Source of the DNA: Archangium lansingense
GTDB lineage: Bacteria > Myxococcota > Myxococcia > Myxococcales > Myxococcaceae
NCBI RefSeq assembly: GCF_026626635.1
Contig: NZ_JAPNKA010000001.1
Location: 8,432,001-8,496,000 of the forward strand
Direction of reading: 5' to 3'
Length of the DNA stretch: 64,000 bases
The position numbers and the translations under genes were made by a program. This document shows positions 45,316 to 52,107 of this stretch, piece by piece (position 1 is the first letter of the stretch; each line of letters starts with the position of its first letter). Below the pieces are notes generated by a model. That model saw only the letters and a list, made by a program, of their open reading frames with translations. It did not search any database and was not told the DNA's origin.

Positions 45316-46860
45316 TCAGTGGTAGTAGTTGGCCCCGCGCACGTTCTGGTGCTCGGGCAGCGGGCCCTTGGCCTCGCGCGCCTCCTCGGCGTCCTCAAGG
45401 TGATGCTGGAGGATGGCGGCCACGGACTTGTAGCTGAAGGCGCGGTGGCGCAGCGCCCGTGCGCACGCCTTCTCCACTCGCTGCGTGCCGTACTTCTCCT
45501 TGTCGGCCAGACGGATGATGCCCAGCGCCGAGCGGAAGCCCTGCTGCGGGTGGGGCCGCCGCTTCATCAGCTCCTCTACCAGCTGCGCGCACGCGGGCCC
45601 CACGCTCTGCGCCCACTGCACCACGCGCGAGGGCATCCACTCGGCGTGCTGCCGGTGCGAGGCCGGCATGTGTTCGGCCTGCGTGGTGAAGCGTCCGTGC
45701 TGCTCACTGCGCACGTGGCTGGCGACACGCCGGCCCGCGAGGAAGACTTCGACGCACGCTTCCGTGTGACGCAGCTCCACCTCCTTGCCCACCAGTCCGT
45801 AGGGCACGCTGTACCAATGCCCCTCCAGCTCCACGTGGTAGTCGATGTTGACGCGCGCCTTCTTCCAGAAGGCCAGCTCGTACGGGCGGCTCGGCAAGGG
45901 CTTGAGCGCCGCGCGCTCCACCTCCGCGAAGAGCTCCCACCTCGACTTGCCCAGCTTGCGCATGGGCCGGGCATTGAGCTTCTCCAACAGCGGCTTCACC
46001 GCCTCGCTCACCTCGGACAGCGAGGTGAAGTGACGGTGGCGTAGCGCCGCCAGAATCCACCGCTCGGCCAGCAGCACGCCCACTTCCACCTTGGCCTTGT
46101 CCCGCGGCCGGCGCGGTCGCGCCGGAAGAATCGCGAAGCCGTAGTGCCGCGCCAGGTCCGCGTACGTGGGATCGGTGTCCGGCTCGTACCGGTGCGCCCG
46201 CGTGACTCCCGCCTTGAGGTTGTCCGGCACCACCAACTCCGTGACGCCGCCGAAGTACGCGAAGGCGCGTACGTGACAGCCCACCCACGTGGCCATGTCC
46301 TCGTTGAAGACCGGCTCCGCGTACGTGAGGTTGCTGGCCTCCAGCACCGCCACGAACAGCTTCGCCACGCGCACCTCTCCCGTGACGGCGTCCACCACCT
46401 GCACCCCGTCACCGCTGAAGTCCACGAAGCTCTTCTCGCCCGCGCGGTGTTCCTGCCTCATGGTGACGCTCGCGCTTTGCAGCCACCGGCCGTAGCGCTC
46501 ACAGAAGCGGCTGTACTGGTACCCGCCGGGATGCGTCTCCAGGTACTCCTGCCACAGCAACTGCTTCGTCACCCCCTTCTTCTTGAGCTCCGCGTGGATG
46601 CGCGCCCAGTCCGGCTCCGGGCGCTCCGCCGCAGCCTTGCTGTCACCGGGAAACAGCAGCGCCGTCAGCGCCGCGTCGTCATCCAGCTCCGGCGGCAGCG
46701 GCCAGGGTAGCTGCGCTACTCGCGCTCTCCCCAGGTAGTCGCACACCGTGCCGTTGCCGACACTCAGGCTCGCCGCTATCGCTCGCGTCGACAACCTGGC
46801 CTCGAACCTCAACCGGAACAACTCTCGCAGCTTCCGCATGGACAGCCTCTCTGCCGCCAT
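45316..46860 (-). CDS. istA: IS21-family transposase IstA
   Basis: 514 residues from ATG 46860 (AAGGAGG 6 nt upstream). N-terminal helix-turn-helix (MRKLRELFRLRFEARLSTRAIAASLSVGNGTV), then the rve integrase core with catalytic Asp in KSFVDFSGDGVQVVD, Asp in ELVVPDNLKAGV and Glu in KAKVEVGVLLAERWI, and the Mu-type C-terminal beta domain (RVNIDYHVELEGHWYSVPYGLVG). All three DDE residues are present, so it could still be active, but its partner istB is broken. Confidence 0.95.
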   Translation of the reverse strand: MAAERLSMRKLRELFRLRFEARLSTRAIAASLSVGNGTVCDYLGRARVAQLPWPLPPELDDDAALTALLFPGDSKAAAERPEPDWARIHAELKKKGVTKQLLWQEYLETHPGGYQYSRFCERYGRWLQSASVTMRQEHRAGEKSFVDFSGDGVQVVDAVTGEVRVAKLFVAVLEASNLTYAEPVFNEDMATWVGCHVRAFAYFGGVTELVVPDNLKAGVTRAHRYEPDTDPTYADLARHYGFAILPARPRRPRDKAKVEVGVLLAERWILAALRHRHFTSLSEVSEAVKPLLEKLNARPMRKLGKSRWELFAEVERAALKPLPSRPYELAFWKKARVNIDYHVELEGHWYSVPYGLVGKEVELRHTEACVEVFLAGRRVASHVRSEQHGRFTTQAEHMPASHRQHAEWMPSRVVQWAQSVGPACAQLVEELMKRRPHPQQGFRSALGIIRLADKEKYGTQRVEKACARALRHRAFSYKSVAAILQHHLEDAEEAREAKGPLPEHQNVRGANYYH

Positions 46861-46959
46861 CTCCACCTCCTTGAAGGAAGGCCGGAGAGGCCAGTTGCTG
46901 CCCAGCACCGTTGATGCTCCGCCCGGCTCCTCAGCAGGCCCATGCGCCCCCGTCAAGGA

Positions 46960-47090
46960 GGTGCTCGGTATGCCCGGAATGGGTGCTCACCTTGCCCGGA
47001 ATGCCCGCTCGGCATCCCCGGAATGGGTGCTCACCTTGCTCCGGAACGGGTGCTCACCTTGGGCCGGAATCGGTGCTCGACTTGGCCCGG
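46960..47090. repeat. IS21 right-end multiple terminal repeats
   Basis: Copies of a 22-23-bp unit with core CCGGAATGGGTGCTCACCTTG, or variants, at about 46975, 47018, 47041 and 47064, with degenerate copies near 46955 and 46997. The heptamer GGTGCTC starts at 46960, 46982, 47026, 47049 and 47072. IS21-type transposases bind such arrays; inverted copies lie at 41700-41750. Confidence 0.75.
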
Positions 47091-47097
47091 TGCACGC

Positions 47098-47170
47098 GCG
47101 TAACGCAGTGCGCGCAAGAAGGCGCGGCGCTGGGTGGTGGAACGTACCCACTCCTGGCTTACGCGCTTCC
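47098..47170 (+). pseudogene. IS5-family transposase remnant, 3' part
   Basis: Reads ARKKARRWVVERTHSWLTRFRR, the conserved C-terminal block (WVVERTxSWLxRFRR) of IS5-type transposases. It is in the same frame as the 5' remnant if the IS21 element and one GCGTAAC copy are removed. After FRR the similarity ends, so the 3' end is also truncated. Confidence 0.85.
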
Positions 47171-47586
47171 GTCGTACGGTGTCCTCGCGGCTGCACGGCT
47201 CGAGCACGAGGCCGCGCTCGAAACACAGCGCCTGTACGCACCGGGCTCGCTCGAAGCTCCCTCCCGCGCCAAGTCGATACCGTACACCATGCCCAGGCCA
47301 CGCACCTTTTCTCCGGGCGCTACACCTTACGTACCCCTGCCCGCTTGGCTCGACAAGCCGGCCCCTGGGTTCGAGGGAACTATCGAGGAGCGGACACGAG
47401 ACTTCAATACAGTTTGAGACTTTTCAGACGCATGCAGACCATGCCAGCGCAGTCAAAAATACCTGATACACGGGATTGGCTTGCACTCCGCATGGTGGGC
47501 GCAACGTCTCGTGCTTGCTTTCTGATTCGACGTTTTCGGTAGAGATTGAGCACTGCGAAATCTGGCGTTTTCAACAAGAGGATTAC
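47171..47586. other. Unassigned stretch before the glycosyltransferase gene
   Basis: A plus-strand frame encodes AARLEHEAALETQRLYAPG ... WLDKPAPGFEGTIEERTRDFNTV and stops at 47417; it might be the 3' end of a gene destroyed by the IS insertions, but I do not recognise it. The part from 47418 to 47586 is AT-richer than the neighbourhood and probably carries the promoter of the next gene; AGAGGA at 47576 serves as its ribosome site. Confidence 0.35.
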
Positions 47587-49035
47587 ATGTCCAGGCGCGC
47601 CACCCTCCTCATGGAAGCGGAGCCATATAGCAGCGCATCGGGTTTCATCAACGCGTTGTTGGCCGAGGAGTTGTCTCAATCCGGTCATGACTGCCAGGGC
47701 CTCTACCTGCAGCGGCCGGTGTCGGGAGACACCTTCATCCCACTGGCGACTGCGGATCGCATCCGGTGCCTGCGTGGTGGATTGCCGGCGGAACTCGCTG
47801 TCTACTGCGATCGTGGTCTAGGCATCAGTCTCCCGAGCCAGGCGTCTGCCCGTAGGACGGTCGTCCTGTTCCACGGGCTCGCTGGCTCGCCGGCCACCTG
47901 GATCGGCAATCCCATTATCGACCGCTATTGGGTGCTCTCTTCCTACATGCAGGAGCTCCTGACCTGCGTGTTGACGCTGCCGGATTGGCGTAGGCGCCGG
48001 TGCTTGACGCCGGAGGCCTTCCAGGTGGTTGACCGCCTTGAGCCGGTTCTTCCCTGCGTTGATGAGCCCGACGGAGACCCGCGTCTGAGGGGAGGCGAAC
48101 TGCCGCCGCACCTGCTGCGGTCGCTGGAAGGAGGAGAGGACGTCGTGGGGCATGCTCTCCAGCCAGGCAAGCCGGACTGGACGGCCGTTTGCTCCATCTT
48201 GCTCCTGCTCAATAGGATGTCGAAGGAGCACGGCTTGGGGCAGCGCTTCCGCTTGACCGTGGTAGCAAGGAACTTCGCCCTCGTGTCGCACGCGCTCGCC
48301 AGCGGCCCCCCCGAGGCGCAAGCGGCCAGGATGGGGCTCGAGGCGCTTGGCCTCCGGCTTGAGGATGTATTCATCCCCATCGAGCACCTCAACCAGAAGG
48401 CCCTCTTCCGGTTGTTCCGGTCGGCGCGCTTTGGCCTGGCCTACAATGCCTTGCCGGAGCCATTCGGCTTTTACGTACTTGAGTCGGTATTCAACGGATG
48501 CCCCATCTACACCAACGGTAGTGGCAATCACCGGCACGTCTTGCCGCCCGGCCACGGCATCCACGTGCGGGAGGATGTGGGCATGGCCCTGGGAAATCCC
48601 AACGCCTACGGCGAGGTGGCCGCGCGCATCTTCGCCGACATGCAGGCGCCCGAGTCCAACGCGGTCGCGTGCCAGAAGGGTCGCGAATATATCCTGCGCA
48701 CCTTCACCCGCAGTGCCTTCTCCCGCAGTGTGCGGGCCAGCCTGGAGCAGCTTCGGTTTCCTCTGCCAGCGCCGCTCCCCTTCGAGGAACTGGAAGTCCG
48801 GCTCGCGCCCGTCGTGCGCTTGTTGGATGCGGAGGGTCATGTCATCTCGGATTTCGAGAACACCAAACTGTCGCCCGAGGAACTGGGCTTACTGGGTGAA
48901 GTGAGGGGCCTGCGCGCCGGGCAGGTGCTGGCCCGCCCCTCGCTGGGCCGTGAACTGGCGACGCTGCAGGGGCTTTGCTCCCGGGGCGTGCTGGCGTTGC
49001 AAGTCCCCACGCCCAAAGCGCCACCTTCACGATAG
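47587..49035 (+). CDS. GT-B glycosyltransferase-like protein with C-terminal extra domain
   Basis: 482 residues from ATG 47587 (AGAGGA upstream). N-terminal Rossmann-like part with a glycosyltransferase-type opening (EAEPYSSASGFINALLAEELSQSG). C-terminal half has the GT4-like nucleotide-sugar region: LEDVFIPIEHLNQKALFRLFRSARFGLAYNALPEPFGFYVLESVFNGCPIYT, with the EPFGFYVLE (E-x7-E) element. The last 75 residues (VRLAPVVRLLDAEGHVISDF ... LSPEELGLLGEVRG) look like a separate winged-helix-type domain. It is the first gene of the biosynthetic island and could glycosylate its product. Acceptor and sugar unknown. Confidence 0.65.
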   Translation: MSRRATLLMEAEPYSSASGFINALLAEELSQSGHDCQGLYLQRPVSGDTFIPLATADRIRCLRGGLPAELAVYCDRGLGISLPSQASARRTVVLFHGLAGSPATWIGNPIIDRYWVLSSYMQELLTCVLTLPDWRRRRCLTPEAFQVVDRLEPVLPCVDEPDGDPRLRGGELPPHLLRSLEGGEDVVGHALQPGKPDWTAVCSILLLLNRMSKEHGLGQRFRLTVVARNFALVSHALASGPPEAQAARMGLEALGLRLEDVFIPIEHLNQKALFRLFRSARFGLAYNALPEPFGFYVLESVFNGCPIYTNGSGNHRHVLPPGHGIHVREDVGMALGNPNAYGEVAARIFADMQAPESNAVACQKGREYILRTFTRSAFSRSVRASLEQLRFPLPAPLPFEELEVRLAPVVRLLDAEGHVISDFENTKLSPEELGLLGEVRGLRAGQVLARPSLGRELATLQGLCSRGVLALQVPTPKAPPSR

Positions 49036-49159
49036 GGCATCACTGCGAGTCCGGCCTCACTCGACCAGAGCTCAGGCTGCACTCGCTGCCTGAGCCAGTG
49101 AACACTTACCGGCATCCCCGTCCATCTTCACCCGCAGAATTGTTGCTTTTCACCCACAG

Positions 49160-49330
49160 TTGACACCATGAATGTATCGGTGTAGACCCCTCGGTACGCT
49201 AATGCTCACGAGGGGGGGCAAAATGACCACAAGATGCTCTCGCTCGGCCCTGTTTCCGACCAAGTGCCCATTGCTCCCGCGTCGTTCGCGCAAGATCGCT
49301 TGTGGTTCTTTGATCGCCTGAGAGGGCTGA
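49160..49330 (+). pseudogene. Truncated copy of the NRPS promoter and first 35 codons
   Basis: The relic starts with TTGACA (49160-49165) and TGTAGA 15 bp on, then ATG at 49223 and KMLSLGPVSDQ ... PASFAQDRLWFFDRL, after one missing A near the start codon puts it out of frame. It matches the promoter and N-terminus of the NRPS gene at 57.67-57.86 kb (KVLSLAPVSEQ ... PASFAQERLWFLERL). Similarity stops at about 49330 and a GNAT fragment follows. Dead as a gene; marks a past duplication or rearrangement. Confidence 0.85.
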
Positions 49331-49331
49331 A

Positions 49332-49607
49332 GACATGGCCACGACCACCATCATGGGCACAGCGCAGGTCGTGCTGGCCACGCCCGAAAACCAGCCGCAC
49401 CGAGGCGACATCGCCAAGATGCAGGTGCGATGGAGCGCGCGTCGCCGCGGCTTGGGTACGGCGCTGATGCGGGCCGCGGAGGCCGCTGCGCGCGAAGCGG
49501 GCAAGACGCTGCTGGTGTTGGACACCGTCTCTGGGAGCGATGCCGAGCGTCTGTGCGAGCGCCTCGGGTGGCAGCGGTGCGGGGAGATTCCCGGCTACGC
49601 GCTCTGA
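49332..49607 (+). pseudogene. GNAT acetyltransferase remnant
   Basis: GTAQVVLATPENQPHRGDIAKMQV ... RRRGLGTALMRAAEAAAREAGKTLLVLDTVSGSDAERLCERLGW is the acetyl-CoA-binding core of a GNAT enzyme (RRRGLG loop). The N-terminal half is missing, replaced by the NRPS relic, and the frame ends at a TGA (PGYAL) although the following codons (PKGGLCSTTVF) still resemble the normal C-terminus. It has an ATG at 49335, but I judge it a pseudogene. Confidence 0.75.
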
Positions 49608-49700
49608 CCCAAGGGTGGGTTGTGCAGCACCACGGTCTTCAATCGGCAATCAACCGATGGTTGAGTCCAAGAGTCGAAACTCCAGACAGGAGACAAATCG

Positions 49701-50612
49701 ATGGCCAGCGCAACGAGCGATGTCGACGGGCTGACCGATTCTCAAGTCGCCTTTTTCAAGGAAAACGGATACATCGGACCATTCCCTCTGTACACGCCGG
49801 AAGACGCGGTGAGAAGGTGGAATCGGGCGAAGCTCGAGATGGTGGTGTCAAAGAACAAGCCACACCACTCCGAAGTCATCAACTACGACAGGCACCTCGA
49901 CTGCGCCGCGCTGTCCGAGCACGTCACGCGGCCGGAAATCGTTTCGAAGCTCCGGAGTTTGATGGGCGACAACATCCTGTGTTGGAAGACGAATATCTTC
50001 CCCAAGTACCCGGGTGACGCGGGCACCGGATGGCACCAGGTCGAAACCTTCGCGGCAGCACAGGCCGGGGAGACCCCGGTCCCTGCCCTGAAGTACACAG
50101 AGAACCCCATCCTTGTGACCTCGGAACTCACTGTCTGGACGGCGTTCTCGCCCGCGCGCCGCGAGCACGGTTGCCTGACGTTCATCCCGGGAAGCCACAA
50201 GAAGTGGTACTACGATGAATCCAAGCCGATGTCCCAGAAGGCCGACAGCAAGCGGCACGACTTCTTCGGCTTCGACTACTCGGAGCTGAAGATCGACAAG
50301 GACTGGGATCCTGATAGCGTAGAATCGGTCAAGATGGAGATGGAAGCCGGTCAGTTCGTGATCTTCCTGGCGAGGTGCGTGCACGGCTCTCTGTCAAACA
50401 CCACCAAGGACCAGACGAGGATGGGGTTCGCCTCGAGGTATGTGTCGCCCTCGGTGAAGGTGTACGAGAACATCGACAGACTCAGGGAGTTCGGCGACGA
50501 AATCGACCTCGCCTACCACGGCTGTGTCCTGGTCTCCGGTCAGGACAAGTACGGGCACAACAGGATACACGCGAAGAACCTGAATGGGTATCCGTTCAAG
50601 AAGCCGTTCTGA
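49701..50612 (+). CDS. SyrB2-like Fe(II)/2-oxoglutarate enzyme (putative halogenase)
   Basis: 303 residues, PhyH superfamily, clearly of the chlorinating-enzyme (SyrB2/CmaB) branch: FFKENGYIGPF, NYDRHLD, CWKTNIFPKYPGDAGTGWHQVETF, ELTVWTAFSPARREHGCLTFIPGS, FFGFDYSELKID, and RMGFASRYVSPSVKVY (2-oxoglutarate Arg). Halogenases replace the iron-binding carboxylate of HxD/E by Ala or Gly (HQA in SyrB2); here it is HQV, His112-Val114, with the second His in ARCVHGSL. A carboxylate is absent, so hydroxylation by the standard triad is unlikely. The next gene is a stand-alone carrier protein, the usual type of partner. Confidence 0.83.
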   Translation: MASATSDVDGLTDSQVAFFKENGYIGPFPLYTPEDAVRRWNRAKLEMVVSKNKPHHSEVINYDRHLDCAALSEHVTRPEIVSKLRSLMGDNILCWKTNIFPKYPGDAGTGWHQVETFAAAQAGETPVPALKYTENPILVTSELTVWTAFSPARREHGCLTFIPGSHKKWYYDESKPMSQKADSKRHDFFGFDYSELKIDKDWDPDSVESVKMEMEAGQFVIFLARCVHGSLSNTTKDQTRMGFASRYVSPSVKVYENIDRLREFGDEIDLAYHGCVLVSGQDKYGHNRIHAKNLNGYPFKKPF

Positions 50613-50651
50613 GCTCGTGTCGCAACGTCCCATGTCATGGATGGAGACGAG

Positions 50652-50933
50652 ATGGAAACCGAAGCGTACGAGGACAGGTTGTCCACGTTCCTGAAAACCC
50701 AGGATTATCTTGGCAATATCGACTTGGATGCGTTCAGGTCGGCAAGAATGCGGGCGGAGCTCGGCATTACCTCCCTCGCAGTGATCATGCTGGTGGTCAA
50801 CTACATGGAAGCCAACGGCATGTCGAACGCGGAATTCAATCCGGATTGGGTCAGCAGGCTCGACTACATTGAGGGGATCCTGTCGGTCTTTCGCGAGATC
50901 GACCTCGAGAAGACGAAGCTGCTGAAGGAGTAG
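50652..50933 (+). CDS. Stand-alone acyl/peptidyl carrier protein
   Basis: 93 residues from ATG 50652 (GGAG 7 nt upstream; ATG 50637 is also in frame). Four-helix carrier fold with the phosphopantetheine Ser in ELGITSLAVIMLVVNYME (TSL in place of DSL) and a third helix IEGILSVFREIDLE. It sits 39 bp after the SyrB2-like gene and 24 bp before the KAS III-like gene, all on the plus strand. Such discrete carriers hold the amino acid or acyl chain on which SyrB2/CmaB-type enzymes act. Confidence 0.78.
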   Translation: METEAYEDRLSTFLKTQDYLGNIDLDAFRSARMRAELGITSLAVIMLVVNYMEANGMSNAEFNPDWVSRLDYIEGILSVFREIDLEKTKLLKE

Positions 50934-50957
50934 ACTGCGCAGAGTTGGAGGAACCGG

Positions 50958-51884
50958 GTGATATCGACAGATGCCAAACGTCTGGGCTTGACTTCGTTTG
51001 CGTGTGAATTCGGAGACCGCGAGCGGACTCCGGACTCGATCGAAGGCTACAGCGCGATCTGCTCCGCGAAGGGACTGAGTTTGAGTCTGGGCGCCATGGG
51101 ATGCCGGACGTTCTGGCAGATGACGCAGCCGATCGAATCGTATGTTGGCCGATGCGTGTCCCAGTCCATCGCCGGCAGCGGGGTGTCACCGAAGTCCGTC
51201 AACTACATCGTCTTCTCGACGATGGACAACAACCTTCGTCACTTGGATGTGAATTTTGCCAGAAACATCCTGGAGGAATTGGGGCTCGTCAACTGCGTTC
51301 CGGTGTTCGTCTCCATGCAGCAGTGCGCGAGCTCGCTTGCCGCGCTGAACTACGCGCGCGGCTTGTTCCTGGATCCGAACGTCAACCACGTGCTCGTCGT
51401 GGCGTTCGACTTCGTCGTCGAGGATGCCGATCGGATTCAGCCGTTCGCGCTCTTCGGCGACGCGGTCACCAGTTGCATGATGGTCAGGGGGGCCGAAACG
51501 GGGCTCTCGCTCTTGTCCTACGGGGTGAACATGGACTTCGCGGGGCTCCTGGGGCGTGACAACTTCGAATCCAGGAAGCGGCTTGTGTTGACGACCCAGG
51601 ATGGAGCCCTGAAGGAGAGCAGTACCCATCTGGATGACGTGGAGATGTGCTTCTCCACCAATTTCTACAAGCCGATCTCCCTGTTCAACGCGGGTGTCTC
51701 CGGCATCAAGCGCAACCGGTTGTGCGTCGAGACGTTGAACACTCGGGCCCATTGCGGGAACTGCGATTGGATGCTCAACCTGATGCACTACCAGGAGTGC
51801 GTCGGCCTGACGCGCGGAAAAAAGTACCTCGTACAGGCTTTTGCACCTGGGTTCTTCGCGTGCGGTCTGCTTGAGTCGTGCTAA
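50958..51884 (+). CDS. KAS III-like thiolase-fold acyltransferase
   Basis: 308 residues from GTG 50958 with GGAGGA 6 nt upstream. Thiolase fold of the FabH type: active Cys in VSMQQCASSLAALNYARG, HVLVVAFDFVVED, FGDAVTSCMMVRG, and the Asn block NTRAHCGNCDWMLNL, ending AFAPGFFACGLL. The catalytic His of FabH (PHQAN) seems replaced by Thr/Asn (FSTNFYKPI), which argues against decarboxylative condensation and for acyl transfer or another non-decarboxylating reaction. Probably operonic with the carrier protein and SyrB2-like enzyme. Confidence 0.75.
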   Translation: MISTDAKRLGLTSFACEFGDRERTPDSIEGYSAICSAKGLSLSLGAMGCRTFWQMTQPIESYVGRCVSQSIAGSGVSPKSVNYIVFSTMDNNLRHLDVNFARNILEELGLVNCVPVFVSMQQCASSLAALNYARGLFLDPNVNHVLVVAFDFVVEDADRIQPFALFGDAVTSCMMVRGAETGLSLLSYGVNMDFAGLLGRDNFESRKRLVLTTQDGALKESSTHLDDVEMCFSTNFYKPISLFNAGVSGIKRNRLCVETLNTRAHCGNCDWMLNLMHYQECVGLTRGKKYLVQAFAPGFFACGLLESC

Positions 51885-52107
51885 ACCACCGCTCGCGGTT
51901 CTCGAGCGCGATCGGTGAGTCGGTAGGCGAGCGCGGAGAGGGCGGGAAGAGGAGGTAGGTGCACTTCCCGTTCGGCGCTGTGTGCGCAGAAGACCAGGAA
52001 GCGGAAAGGTCCTGCCCAAGGAAAAGAGTGGGCTTCATCTGTCGCGGCTGTAGCGGGTAGCCCTCCGTCCGCCCTCGCTGGGTCGAATTCGCCCAGTGCG
52101 ACTCCCA

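Larger units (their letters stand above)
41690..47097 (-). mobile_element. IS21-family element, itself interrupted
   Basis: Carries istA (45316-46860) and a split istB (44372-44969 and 41790-41957). The two outside copies of GCGTAAC, at 41683-41689 and 47098-47104, fit a 7-bp target-site duplication inside the IS5 transposase gene. Ends share GGCCAAG (left, from 41700) and CTTGGCC (right, to 47087). Inverted repeat copies lie inside both ends: left GGTGAGCTCTCGTTCC, right GGAACGGGTGCTCACC and similar. Without the inserted recombinase element the size would be about 3 kb, and about 2.8 kb without the MITE-like piece too, close to IS21 norms. Confidence 0.82.

Noticed and set aside
46911..47417. 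Plus-strand open frame over the IS21 right end
   Set aside because: It runs through the IS terminal repeats and the IS5 remnant in a different frame; only the part after 47170 might be relic coding sequence, and it is unrecognised.
49701..50612. Plain phytanoyl-CoA-type hydroxylase
   Set aside because: The HxD/E carboxylate ligand is absent (HQV), and sequence blocks match the SyrB2 chlorinating branch much better.
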